64,000 nucleotides of DNA from the NCBI GenBank assembly GCA_026702755.1, contig JAPPBX010000096.1, positions 1 to 64,000 of the forward strand. The letters run 5' to 3'. Shown here piece by piece: positions 8,985 to 17,472 of the stretch. Position 1 is the first letter of the stretch. The number at the start of each line of letters is the position of its first letter. Origin of the DNA: Candidatus Poribacteria bacterium. GTDB lineage: Bacteria; Poribacteria; WGA-4E; WGA-3G. The notes beneath the pieces are model-generated. The model did not search any database. It saw nothing but the letters and a program-made list of their open reading frames with translations, and was not told the origin of the DNA. Made by a program: the position numbers and the translations under genes.

Positions 8985-9115
8985 AATAGTTATCAGTTGT
9001 CAGTTTTAACCATCAACTCGCGCCTTAGCAAAAGTATCTGTAGACGAGTTGATGGTTAAAGTCAAGAAATGGCTTAGATAAGTCAGATACCTCTTTAACC
9101 GATAACCAGATTATT
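8985..9115. repeat. heptamer-end element between galK and the ROK kinase gene
   Basis: It starts aatagttatcagttgtcag and ends aaccgataaccagattatt, a rough terminal inverted repeat. The galactokinase TAA stop lies within the right end. Inside is a perfect 16-bp inverted repeat (tttaaccatcaactcg at 9005-9020 and its complement at 9045-9060). Confidence 0.7.
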
Positions 9116-10337
9116 CCCAAAAAACTTGTGCACCGCCACTGACATTGCAGAGATAAATTTCGGGTTCAATGCCGGTCTGTTTGTGGTATTCCTTCGTCAC
9201 GAGCGTTCGGAACGTTTCTAAAGCGTCTTCGTGAACGATGCTGACTGTACATCCGCCGAAACCAGCCCCCGTCATTCGGCTGCCGATCACGCCTTCGATG
9301 CTGCGTGCAAGGTCAGTAAGCAGATCTAACTCTACGCAACTAACTTCGTAATCGTCCCGCAATCCTTTGTGTGATACGTTCATGAGTCTACCGAATTGTC
9401 CAAGCGATTCGTCTGTTCGCGTCTTAAGCGCGAAGACAGCATCAAGAACACGCGCGTTCTCCTCAATCACATACCGACACCTCTTTTGTGTTAACGCCGG
9501 AAGTTCATCTTCATATTTTTTGAAATCTGCTAACGAAATATCGCGAAGTGAGGAGATACCGGGTAACCACTGTTCGAGGATGTCAACACCTCTTTCGCAT
9601 TCTGCACGTCGCTTATTATATTCAGAAGCAGCGAGCTCGCGTTTTACTTTCGTGTTGCAAATGGCAATATGATGCGCTTTCAAATTGAGGGGGATATGCT
9701 CGTGTTCAAGCGAGCGGCAGTCGAGGAAAAGTGCTTGATCCTCCCGCCCCAGCAGGGAGATGGTCTGGTCCATGATACCGCAATTAACACCGGCAAATTC
9801 GTGTTCTACCTGTTGGCATAACGCGGCGAGTTCTTTGTTATCAATCTTTGGTTTTGACGGATTTTCCAGTGATGAGGTTTCAGAACTGGCGGTTAAAAAA
9901 GTGAGCGCAGCTGAGACTGAAAGTGCTGCCGAAGAACTCAAGCCTGCACCAATCGGCACATCGCCTGTAATGACGGCATCTATACCGGATATTTTTTTCC
10001 CAGATGCTTGTAGGAGGGACGCGACCCCCAAGAGGTAATGACTCCATGCTGGTGCCTGTTCAGTAGACGGAGGGCTGCTAAGGTTGAATTCGTAAGAATC
10101 TTTGACATCCAAGGCGTGTAACCTGACATATCTATCAGATCGTTGACGTGCGGCGATATTGAGATACTTATCAATCGCGACTGGAAACACATAACCGTCA
10201 TTGTAATCCGTGTGCTCACCGATGAGGTTTACTCTGCCCGGGGCTGATGCGGTGAATGTGGATGGACCACCGAAGATTTCTTCAAATTTCTGCGCAGCGA
10301 AGGAGATGCGATTCTCAACCGTTTTGGTTGTTATCAT
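9111..10337 (-). CDS. galK: galactokinase
   Basis: Phosphorylates galactose to galactose-1-phosphate in the Leloir pathway (GHMP kinase family). Motifs: the galactokinase signature GRVNLIGEHTDYNDGYVFPVAI near residues 30-51, the ATP-binding PIGAGLSSSAALS, CGIMDQ, and GSRMTGAGFGGCTVSIV near the C-terminus. Length 408 is slightly above the usual 380-395. A Ser/Lys-rich stretch (about residues 145-163) before LAALCQQVEHEFAG accounts for part of this. The ribosome site aaagga lies 7 nt before the ATG. No galT or galE is seen in the window. Confidence 0.93.
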   Translation of the reverse strand: MITTKTVENRISFAAQKFEEIFGGPSTFTASAPGRVNLIGEHTDYNDGYVFPVAIDKYLNIAARQRSDRYVRLHALDVKDSYEFNLSSPPSTEQAPAWSHYLLGVASLLQASGKKISGIDAVITGDVPIGAGLSSSAALSVSAALTFLTASSETSSLENPSKPKIDNKELAALCQQVEHEFAGVNCGIMDQTISLLGREDQALFLDCRSLEHEHIPLNLKAHHIAICNTKVKRELAASEYNKRRAECERGVDILEQWLPGISSLRDISLADFKKYEDELPALTQKRCRYVIEENARVLDAVFALKTRTDESLGQFGRLMNVSHKGLRDDYEVSCVELDLLTDLARSIEGVIGSRMTGAGFGGCTVSIVHEDALETFRTLVTKEYHKQTGIEPEIYLCNVSGGAQVFWE

Positions 10338-10373
10338 GACAATATCCTTTGTGGAAGGTGTGGTTCCCGCGAG

Positions 10374-11096
10374 TTATACTGAAAAAAATTTCAGAAATAA
10401 TCCGAGCGTACTCGGCAGCTCTTCACGAGGGACATAGCAATCAACACTTATGTTAGGCACTACGTCAGTTTCTGATGTCGGTGTCTGCGTCAGCAGTTGT
10501 TCTTCCGGTGCGTGCAGTGCGGGTTGTAAATTCGGTGGTGCTGTCTTTTTAGTGGGTGCTGTGCCCTCTGCGATAATTAATTCGCCGACGGGGAGATGCG
10601 TAGCGAGTGGATACACCTCTGTTTCAGTTAAAACAGTGATGTGGGGAAGTGAGGCCTCCGCTAACCGCTCCATCTGCATTGTCAAGTAGGTGATTTCTGT
10701 CAGAGCTGGTCGCGACCCGTTTGGTTGGCACGCGATAATTGTAATCAATGGTATCTGTTTTTGCAAGGCATTTTCAAGTGCTGTGAGAAAAAAAGAAATA
10801 TCAATCTCAGTAGGGAGTACATCCATATCTGCGATGAATAGACAAGTCGGATGCTCTGAAATCATCCCTTCGGCAATGAGCCCCGTGTTCTCGGTAACTC
10901 TGACTTCCGCGGTTGTTAGATCGTCTAACAGGAACTCAAGCCGTTTTTCAGCAAGTAGTGGGAACAGTGCCCCGCAGTATGAACAGATATATAGGTTACG
11001 TTCGAGTTCACTCCTAAAAGCGAACTCTTGACACTGGGTACATTTGTGCCACAGACTAACGCTCTGTTCAGTGTCCTTAGAGATACGCGTTTCCAT
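10374..11096 (-). CDS. AccD-like zinc-ribbon protein lacking catalytic motifs
   Basis: A 240-residue protein. Residues 16-60 match the zinc ribbon of acetyl-CoA carboxylase carboxyltransferase beta (AccD): LWHKCTQCQEFAF...LERNLYICSYCG...RLEFLLDD, with C19, C22, C38 and C41 spaced as in E. coli AccD. Residues 107-157 (ALENALQKQIPLITI, then MERLAEASLPHITVLTE) follow the AccD crotonase fold, but the glycine-rich GGARMQE and GGSMGS regions are gone and the core is shortened. A Pro/Thr-rich tail follows. It therefore probably cannot act as a carboxyltransferase and may be a decayed or repurposed subunit. It follows the STAS gene by 23 nt in the partner-switching operon and precedes galK. The ribosome site agga is 7 nt upstream. 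Confidence 0.7.
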   Translation of the reverse strand: METRISKDTEQSVSLWHKCTQCQEFAFRSELERNLYICSYCGALFPLLAEKRLEFLLDDLTTAEVRVTENTGLIAEGMISEHPTCLFIADMDVLPTEIDISFFLTALENALQKQIPLITIIACQPNGSRPALTEITYLTMQMERLAEASLPHITVLTETEVYPLATHLPVGELIIAEGTAPTKKTAPPNLQPALHAPEEQLLTQTPTSETDVVPNISVDCYVPREELPSTLGLFLKFFSV

Positions 11097-11119
11097 GTTT
11101 TTATCCTGGTGCGAAACAT

Positions 11120-11485
11120 TTAAGCCTTCATAATTCCGGCTATCGCTTCTGCTTCTGTATTATAGCAGTCAAAAATTGTCATCAACTTTGCCATGACAAT
11201 TAGACTTCTGACGTTGCCACCGAGGTTCAAGAGTACAACGTTTCCTCCACCCCGTCGGATAGCAGTATGAGAAGCGACAAGTGCGCCTAAGCCGGAGCTG
11301 TCCATCATCTGGACCCGCTCCATATTTAGAATTAAATTGAGTTTCTCCGCGTGCTCATCTTCACTATCTATTACTTGAATTTGTTGATCAATGATGGTTT
11401 TGAGAGCTAAGGCATCTGCCCCAATAATTCTTCCCTCAATATCCAGAATTGTAATACTGCCTTTGTGTCGAAGGTTGACTTGCAT
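11120..11485 (-). CDS. STAS-domain anti-sigma factor antagonist
   Basis: A 121-residue single STAS domain of the SpoIIAA/RsbV type. The phosphorylatable serine lies in the motif MMDSSGLGALVASH. Unphosphorylated, such proteins bind the anti-sigma kinase and release its sigma factor or other target. The gene follows the HATPase anti-sigma kinase gene, separated by a heptamer-end element. The ribosome site aaggaa has 6-nt spacing. It is one of two STAS proteins in the operon. Confidence 0.88.
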   Translation of the reverse strand: MQVNLRHKGSITILDIEGRIIGADALALKTIIDQQIQVIDSEDEHAEKLNLILNMERVQMMDSSGLGALVASHTAIRRGGGNVVLLNLGGNVRSLIVMAKLMTIFDCYNTEAEAIAGIMKA

Positions 11486-11589
11486 AGAAGTTCCTTGAAG
11501 ATTGAATATACGCCCAAACCTGAAGTATAATTTCGACTTTCGGGCCCCTAAATATTTCCTATGAAGTAGGTTCGGCGATTTTCTAATAC

Positions 11590-11715
11590 GAATAGTTGTC
11601 AGTTAATAGTTTTCAGTTTGCCTCACAGTGAGAGTTAAACACTTGGGGCGGTCACTTTTATTGTTACTGCCACAAGACGCCTCTTAACTGATAACTGAGT
11701 ACTGAGTACGATTAT
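11590..11715. repeat. heptamer-end element between HATPase and STAS genes
   Basis: It begins aatagttgtcagttaatag and ends with aactgataactgagtactga followed by gtacgattat. The TAA stop codon of the HATPase gene (11712-11714) lies in its right end. The ends are rough inverted copies built of 7-nt units. Confidence 0.7.
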
Positions 11716-12410
11716 GCGGTTTCCTTATATTTAACCATTTTGATGATGGTACCATTGGCTTCATAGGTTACAGAGTCCATACAGGCTTCCATCAAAAATA
11801 AACCTCTACCACTACTTTTGAGCAGGTTCTCTGGATCAAGCGGATCGGCGACTTCTTTGCGTGTAAACCCGACCCCTTCGTCTTTAATAAGGATCGCCAG
11901 TTTATCCTCAGCAAGCGTGAATTCGAGGGTCGCTTTTTTGTTCGGATCCTCTTTGTTGCCGTGTTTGATCGCGTTTGTACCCGCTTCAATGACAGCAAGA
12001 TTAATCTGCTCTTGTATGTCCTCGGTAAAATCTGTCTCTTTCAAAATCTCCGTGACAACAACGTCAAGTAGGTAAACATGTTGCATTGAACTTGGAAGCG
12101 TAAGCGTGATGACGTGTTCAGTTTCAGTATCTTTAGGGGTAAATCCTCCGCCTTCGTCCTCGGTGTCAATGGTTAGTTTATCCTCGGCGAGAATTAACTG
12201 AAAAGCAATTTTTCTGCCCGGATCCTCTTCGTTGCCATGCTTGGTTGCGTTTGTACCCGCTTCAATGACAGCAAGATTAATCTGCTCTTGTATGTCCTCG
12301 GTAAAATCTGTCTCTTTCAAAATCTCCGTGACAATAACCTTGAGCAGACCAACATGTTGCATTGAACTTGGGAGAGAAAGTGTAATAATCTGTTTAGTTC
12401 TCTCACCCAC
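11712..12410 (-). CDS. RsbW/SpoIIAB-type anti-sigma kinase with an internal tandem duplication
   Basis: HATPase-type serine kinase that binds a partner (usually a sigma factor) and phosphorylates the STAS antagonist. The start is set at GTG 12410, which has aaggag 8 nt upstream; the frame also contains an upstream TTG. The protein (about 232 residues) carries the N-terminal half of the domain twice: ITLxLPSSMQHVxLL...INLAVIEAGTNAxKHGN...DEGxGFT. The unit is 92 residues, and 88 nt are identical between copies (11971-12058 and 12247-12334). Only the second copy continues into the G-box region (SSGRGLFLMEACMD), so the first is a partial, probably inactive ATPase half. It lies in the partner-switching operon. 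Confidence 0.85.
   Translation of the reverse strand: MGERTKQIITLSLPSSMQHVGLLKVIVTEILKETDFTEDIQEQINLAVIEAGTNATKHGNEEDPGRKIAFQLILAEDKLTIDTEDEGGGFTPKDTETEHVITLTLPSSMQHVYLLDVVVTEILKETDFTEDIQEQINLAVIEAGTNAIKHGNKEDPNKKATLEFTLAEDKLAILIKDEGVGFTRKEVADPLDPENLLKSSGRGLFLMEACMDSVTYEANGTIIKMVKYKETA
11971..12334. repeat. intragenic direct repeat in the HATPase gene (92-codon unit)
   Basis: The 88-nt stretch 11971-12058 recurs without change at 12247-12334, an offset of 276 nt or 92 codons. Flanking parts of the unit have diverged moderately. The exact match implies a recent duplication or ongoing gene conversion, or possibly an assembly effect. Confidence 0.9.
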
Positions 12411-12552
12411 GTTTGAAACTCCTTCTTTGGGTTCCCATTGGATATTTTCCAAAGGAAACCCCTACAAGACGGGGTTTGGGAATGATCCCGCCTTTCGTTA
12501 TTTTTGCCAAGTTTTGGCATTGTTAAGATTCATTATGCCAAAAATACATTAT

Positions 12553-12587
12553 ACGGTAGGGGGCGAGGGGACCTCGCCCCCTACCGT
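12553..12587. repeat. 35-nt GC-rich perfect palindrome
   Basis: Arms acggtagggggcgagg (12553-12568) and its exact complement (12572-12587) with a 3-nt loop form a 16-bp hairpin. It lies 10 nt after the stop codon of the REC-PP2C gene and before the HATPase gene. It could attenuate transcription within the operon. No U-tract follows on either strand. A related shorter unit recurs at 48789-48838. A second small repeat, tgccaa-gtt-ttggca, lies at about 12507-12521. Confidence 0.8.
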
Positions 12588-12597
12588 CCGTCCTGAT

Positions 12598-13842
12598 TTA
12601 AGTGTCTCGTTTGATAATGATTAATGCTCTGTCGTCATGAGGTGTTGTGCTTCCACTAAACACTGCTAAATCGTCAACGACCGCTTCACATAACGCGGAT
12701 GCTGGCAATGCGGCATTTTTGGAAAGGCAGTCGGCGAGCCTGTCTCCACCGTAAAACATATCCATCGGTATCACATCTTGGAACGCGTCATCTTGTGTTG
12801 ACTTTGTAGCCTCTCCCTGATTTTCACCGGAAACTGCGCTATCGCTGGCAGCTGTTTCAGTAATACCGTCGGTATAAAAAAGGAGGGCATCGCCCGGAGA
12901 TAACGAACAGGTCTCGCTGGCAAATGTTGCTTCTTCAAACGCGCCTATCAACATGCCCCCCGTTTTTAGGAGTGTTATCTCTTGCGTATTCTTCTGATGA
13001 AATGGATAGCAGTGTCCTCCATTTGAATATGTGAAAGTTGAACTCGTTATGTCCAATATACCGTAAATCATTGTTGCGAACAGATCTGCCTCGGTGTCCC
13101 GCACCACTAAATCATTAATTCGTTTGAGGATCAACGCGGGGGTCTCTTCCTCATGACAGAGTAAACGGAGTGCTGTCCGAATCATTACCATTAAGAGTGC
13201 TGCCGGAATGCCGTTACCCTTTACATCCCCAAGAACGATCCCCATCCGTGTTTCGCTCAACGGAATGAAATCATAGAAATCGCCAGAGACAGATGTTGAA
13301 CTTTGAAGTAGGGTTGCAATGTCGAATCCTTTAAGAGTTGGTGCCTGTTCTGGTAATAATTTTTTTTGAATAGCAGCGGCGGCTTGAAGATGCCCCGCGA
13401 GTCGTTGTACCCCTTCTTCACTGAACCCGTCCCCCATTGCATGCATTAATGGGTTGATGTATTTGATGGGTCGGGTTCTACCTAAAACTGCTTCGACCCG
13501 CGCCGTTACTTCACGGAGATCGAAAGGTTTCGTGATATAATCGTCTGCGCCGGTATCCAAACCGCGGACTTTATCCTCCGTCTGTCCACGGGCAGTGAGC
13601 AAAATGACTGGCACGTTTTTTGTGTGTTCCGTCTCCTTCAATTCCTCAATGACTTGGAGACCGTCTTTATGTGGCATCATTACATCAAGAAGGATAAGAT
13701 CCGGCGGATCCATATATGCGCTTTGCACTGCACTCTCACCGTCATTTGCAGTCCGGACGTTGTAGCCCTCCGGTTCGAGATTCATCTTTAGCAATTCGAG
13801 GATATCAAGATCGTCATCGACAACCAAAATCGTTTCAGCCAT
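12598..13842 (-). CDS. response regulator with PP2C (RsbU/SpoIIE) phosphatase domain
   Basis: A 414-residue protein. Residues 1-125 are a receiver domain (phosphoacceptor D53 in LILLDVMMP, T/K residues in LLTARG and ITKPFD). Residues about 175-412 are a SpoIIE/RsbU PP2C phosphatase with metal-binding SGDFYDF, GDVKGNGIPAALLM and LLFYTDGITE. It should dephosphorylate the STAS antagonist when activated by the histidine kinase encoded just upstream. Start and stop codons overlap by 8 nt with the kinase gene, which suggests translational coupling. This arrangement links a two-component input to partner switching. Confidence 0.9.
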   Translation of the reverse strand: MAETILVVDDDLDILELLKMNLEPEGYNVRTANDGESAVQSAYMDPPDLILLDVMMPHKDGLQVIEELKETEHTKNVPVILLTARGQTEDKVRGLDTGADDYITKPFDLREVTARVEAVLGRTRPIKYINPLMHAMGDGFSEEGVQRLAGHLQAAAAIQKKLLPEQAPTLKGFDIATLLQSSTSVSGDFYDFIPLSETRMGIVLGDVKGNGIPAALLMVMIRTALRLLCHEEETPALILKRINDLVVRDTEADLFATMIYGILDITSSTFTYSNGGHCYPFHQKNTQEITLLKTGGMLIGAFEEATFASETCSLSPGDALLFYTDGITETAASDSAVSGENQGEATKSTQDDAFQDVIPMDMFYGGDRLADCLSKNAALPASALCEAVVDDLAVFSGSTTPHDDRALIIIKRDT

Positions 13843-16234
13843 TTTTCCCCTTTTCCAACGGGATGAAAAACTGGAAGTTGGACCCTATTCCATTATCGCC
13901 AGCATCCACCCATAAGCGTCCACCGTGTGCTTCAACGATGCCAGCGGCGATTGAAAGCCCTAAGCCAGTACCTCCGTATGGTTGTCGAGTCTGAACACTC
14001 CCAAGTTGTTGGAATTTATCAAAAACCTTTTCCCTCTCTTCAGTGGGGATCCCGGGTCCTGTGTCAACGACTTCAACGTGGACCCCTTCGGTAAGGCTCC
14101 CGTTCTGCTGAGCTTTTGATATTCGGACCGTCACCTTTCCATTATCTGGTGTAAATTTGATAGCATTTCCGATGAGGTTAACAAAAATTTGCCCAATTCG
14201 ATCTGCGTCCGCAATCATTGATGGTAGATTAGATTGTGCCTTCAAGAATAGAGAGATGGCTTTCTCGTCTGCTTGTGGACGAAGTTCCTCAATTCTGCGT
14301 TCGGCTACCCAGTCTATTTTTACGTGCTCCTGCTTCAGTTCAATACGTCCCGCTTCAATCCGGGAAACATCAAGTAGATCATTAATAAGGGCGGCGAGTC
14401 GTTTCGACTGGCGATGCGCTCGACTCAGACTTTCGTGTTGTTTCTGATTAATTTTGCCAGTTTTCCCATCAAGTATTAGCGAAATAAATCCGATGATGGA
14501 GGTCAGCGGTGTTCGCAATTCGTGCGAAACAAGGGAAACGAACTCCGACTTCATTTGTTCTATTTCGTGTTCATTCGTGATGTCATCAAAAACATAAACA
14601 GTGCCAGCAACGTTATTGTGTTCATCAGGGAAATGACTTGATATAATGCGAAGAACTCGGGAACTGTCACCGTTTGATTGATTCCCGTTGACGTTCACCT
14701 CAGCAATCATCGTTTGATGTTGTGACACTTCACGTTGAGAGGAAGACAAAATTTTCGTATCAACCGTTCTTGTCTCTGTTTTTGTGCCCTCGACACCTTC
14801 TGATGTTTTCCTCCAATTGATTACACCTGCCCCTGTGTCAATGACGATAAAGTTCTCGTAATCAGCAGTATTTCCGAGATTCAGAAGACGTTCAGCCACA
14901 GGATTGACGTACAGGACCCGTCCAGTAGGTTCAACAACAATCAGACCTTCCCCGAGGTTGTCTACGATAGCAGTAAGTTTCCTTTCTTCCTGTGTGAGCT
15001 GATCGACCGCGGTTTTCAGATTCCGACGCATCTCATTGAATTCTTTGGCGAGGACACCGACTTCGTCATCACTGTCAACGGTAATTTCGCTGTCGAATTC
15101 GCCTTGCCCAACGTTACGTGCTGCTTGTGCAACTTTCAGGATCGGTGTCGCTATCCGCTGTGCCGCCCACCACGCAATTAGTATAACGATACAACTTGAC
15201 GCAATGGTAACATAAAAAATATATCTGTTCAATCTGACAACACCAGCGTAAGCGGAGGAAATAGGACGCGAAGTAAAAACTATCCAGTTGCTAAAATTTT
15301 GTTGAACCTTCCAAGGTTCTGTATTTAAAGGTTGTGTCCGTGCCCAGCCATAGATGCGCGGTTCAGCGAATGCATCGGTCTCACCTTCCGGTTCATAACC
15401 GTAAAACTTTCCATCAACGCCCTTTTTTCCCTCAATAATTGCCTCCTCTACAGCGTTGCTCATCTCTATATAACTGTCTACTTGATACCCACTTTGTGGT
15501 GAGCTGGCAACTATCTTGCCAGATTCGTTTGTTAAAATCGTGTATGTTTCAGCCAATTCCGGTTGTGATTCAACTAAACTGGTGAGTTCGGGCAGAAATA
15601 GAAACGTTCTCAGCACACCCACCGTGTTATTTTTTTCTTCATTAACAACTGGCAATGCAATTGGAAGAAGATGCACGCCTCGCGTTTTATCATAGATGAC
15701 ATCTTCCACAAATGGGTAACCTATGCCATTGTTATAGGCTCTTTGCCACCAATACCTGTCTTGCACTTGGTGTGGGAGCATTTTTGTTGCGTCGTAATCC
15801 AGTCGTTGGTTATTCGAGCGAAGGACATACCCGAAGGCGTTGGTAATGGTTACTTCGGTTTTATAGCCTGCATACGTTTCAAGCAGACGGATGCTATCTT
15901 CGAGCCGTTCCCATGCGCTGAGAAATACGATCTGTTTGTCATTAGCAGTATTCGAATACACAACTGCTGATTGAATGTTTGGAAGTTCTCCCTGTATCTT
16001 TGTAATTTTTTCGGAGATGGCGTTGTCTGCACGGGCAAGTTTTTCTTGTGCAAGAAGAACGAGGTTTTCGCCAACGGTCTCTTTTAGCGCATTTTCACCT
16101 AAAAACTTGATGGTTAATGAAACGACAAACAACGGCATCAGGGCGACTAACAGAAATAGAACCACCTGTTGACCGCGTAAACCCACCTTAAACCGAGAGT
16201 GCTTCGTAGGATTTTTATCTTTTATGTTCGCCAC
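13835..16234 (-). CDS. membrane sensor histidine kinase (Cache-HAMP-PAS-HisKA-HATPase)
   Basis: A 799-residue hybrid-less sensor kinase. TM1 is at about residues 24-46, followed by an extracytoplasmic sensor region (about 50-330, dCache-like by length), TM2 at about 335-357, HAMP at about 358-412, and PAS at about 430-540. HisKA has the phosphorylated H571 in SHELRTPLTSIIGF. HATPase_c runs from about 680 to 795 (N box NLIGNAIKF, DTGPGIP, GGTGLGLS). It probably phosphorylates the receiver of the overlapping REC-PP2C gene. The start lies 78 nt before a STAS gene stop, so all five genes may form one operon. The signal sensed is unknown. Confidence 0.9.
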   Translation of the reverse strand: MANIKDKNPTKHSRFKVGLRGQQVVLFLLVALMPLFVVSLTIKFLGENALKETVGENLVLLAQEKLARADNAISEKITKIQGELPNIQSAVVYSNTANDKQIVFLSAWERLEDSIRLLETYAGYKTEVTITNAFGYVLRSNNQRLDYDATKMLPHQVQDRYWWQRAYNNGIGYPFVEDVIYDKTRGVHLLPIALPVVNEEKNNTVGVLRTFLFLPELTSLVESQPELAETYTILTNESGKIVASSPQSGYQVDSYIEMSNAVEEAIIEGKKGVDGKFYGYEPEGETDAFAEPRIYGWARTQPLNTEPWKVQQNFSNWIVFTSRPISSAYAGVVRLNRYIFYVTIASSCIVILIAWWAAQRIATPILKVAQAARNVGQGEFDSEITVDSDDEVGVLAKEFNEMRRNLKTAVDQLTQEERKLTAIVDNLGEGLIVVEPTGRVLYVNPVAERLLNLGNTADYENFIVIDTGAGVINWRKTSEGVEGTKTETRTVDTKILSSSQREVSQHQTMIAEVNVNGNQSNGDSSRVLRIISSHFPDEHNNVAGTVYVFDDITNEHEIEQMKSEFVSLVSHELRTPLTSIIGFISLILDGKTGKINQKQHESLSRAHRQSKRLAALINDLLDVSRIEAGRIELKQEHVKIDWVAERRIEELRPQADEKAISLFLKAQSNLPSMIADADRIGQIFVNLIGNAIKFTPDNGKVTVRISKAQQNGSLTEGVHVEVVDTGPGIPTEEREKVFDKFQQLGSVQTRQPYGGTGLGLSIAAGIVEAHGGRLWVDAGDNGIGSNFQFFIPLEKGKNG

Positions 16235-16312
16235 GGTAGTTTACCGGCGCGTTTTCTATCTAATACCGAGAGTCATCAAGCAACACGCTACGTGTTGTCT
16301 TGAATCAAGTCT

Positions 16313-16651
16313 CTATGTGAAAGCGGCGCACGCGCCTTCCTCCGTATCATAAATCTCAATGACGGTGTTGAGCTGCGTTACCTCCAAAACTTCCCTAACG
16401 GCTTTCTGTGGGTTGAGTAGAACCAACTTTCCACCTGATTGCTGACAGGACTTCAAAGTGATCACGATTGCGCCTAATGCGCTGCTATCGATTAATGGAA
16501 CGTTCATTAGATTAACCACTAACTTATCACGTCCAGTTTGAAGTTGCTCATTCATTTCTCTGCGAAACACATCTGCCGCATTTCCAAGAATTTTCCCTTC
16601 CACGTGAAGAATGGAAATATTTTCTCCCCCAATCGTTGTCTCGAAATTCAT
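16313..16651 (-). CDS. STAS-domain anti-sigma factor antagonist
   Basis: A 112-residue STAS protein with the conserved serine in LIDSSALGAIVITLK. The ATG at 16651 is chosen because of aagga 7 nt upstream; the longer open frame to 16771 adds an unlikely Asn/Ser/Tyr-rich leader. It is the first gene of the partner-switching cluster and pairs with the second STAS gene at 11120-11485. Two antagonists may integrate two inputs on one kinase. Confidence 0.86.
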   Translation of the reverse strand: MNFETTIGGENISILHVEGKILGNAADVFRREMNEQLQTGRDKLVVNLMNVPLIDSSALGAIVITLKSCQQSGGKLVLLNPQKAVREVLEVTQLNTVIEIYDTEEGACAAFT

Positions 16652-16784
16652 AGTATTTTCCTTAGTATTTTTAGTCAGCGTTTTGTATTTTTTATGATTT
16701 CGCCTTGAATCACTGTAATATGAGATACTATTGTAATTCCTGTGGAACGTGCTAAACATAAAAAAAATCACAGTGAATTCTGTT

Positions 16785-17456
16785 CTATAGCTTGACGCGA
16801 CGCATCACAATATAACTCCGATCGAACTTTGGGTTTTGGAGGACATTTTCAATTGTTCCGCCGAGTGCCCTAAGACACGTAGCACTTTCGTCAATTTCAG
16901 ATTTGATTGTTTCTTCACCAGACTTATACGCTACCCACTTTCCGGTCGGTTTCAGCAAAGGCATGCAATACACTGCCGAGTCCCGAATCGCTGCGACATA
17001 ACGGGTAAATACCCAATCGTACGTTCCAATATGTTCCTGCTGTTGCGAACAGACTTCCGCACGTTCCGCGAGGATTTCAACGCTGGCTCTTCGGTGCAGG
17101 TCCAATTGCGGAACCAGAAATTTTAGAAAACCCACCTTCTTTTTCGACGATTCAACCAGCGTTAAGCGTATGTCAGGGATGTAAATTTTCAACGCAATCC
17201 CTGGGAATCCGGCACCTGTTCCAATATCAATCACGGAATCGTCTGTCTTTAGTGAGATGTGTTCCAAGACGCTCAGCGAATCAAGAAAATGTTTATGAAT
17301 AATTTCGTCATTATCTGTGATCGCTGTCAGGTTAATGTGTTCATTCCACCGCAGCAGCTCGGTACGATATCGGTCAAATTGTGCTACCTGATGTGCTGTT
17401 AATGGAAATCCGTAATGATTGAATGTCTCTTTTAAATGTTGCTCGTACTTCACCAC
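16785..17456 (-). CDS. rsmG: 16S rRNA (guanine527-N7)-methyltransferase
   Basis: A 223-residue SAM-dependent methyltransferase of the GidB/RsmG family. The SAM-binding motif VIDIGTGAGFPGIALKI and the family NEHINLTAITDNDEIIHKHFLDSLS region are present, as is TRYVAAI. It starts 17 nt after mnmG, the classical gidA-gidB order. Modification of G527 affects ribosome decoding and streptomycin sensitivity (family knowledge). Confidence 0.94.
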   Translation of the reverse strand: MVKYEQHLKETFNHYGFPLTAHQVAQFDRYRTELLRWNEHINLTAITDNDEIIHKHFLDSLSVLEHISLKTDDSVIDIGTGAGFPGIALKIYIPDIRLTLVESSKKKVGFLKFLVPQLDLHRRASVEILAERAEVCSQQQEHIGTYDWVFTRYVAAIRDSAVYCMPLLKPTGKWVAYKSGEETIKSEIDESATCLRALGGTIENVLQNPKFDRSYIVMRRVKL

Positions 17457-17472
17457 TTGCTATGCACCCAGA

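Noticed and set aside
9005-9060. 16-bp inverted repeat as a classical intrinsic terminator
   Set aside because: The loop is 24 nt and no U-tract follows; it lies inside a heptamer-end element.
16652-16771. Longer start for the STAS gene at 16313
   Set aside because: The extra 40 residues are low-complexity and unlike STAS N-termini; the internal ATG has a good ribosome site.
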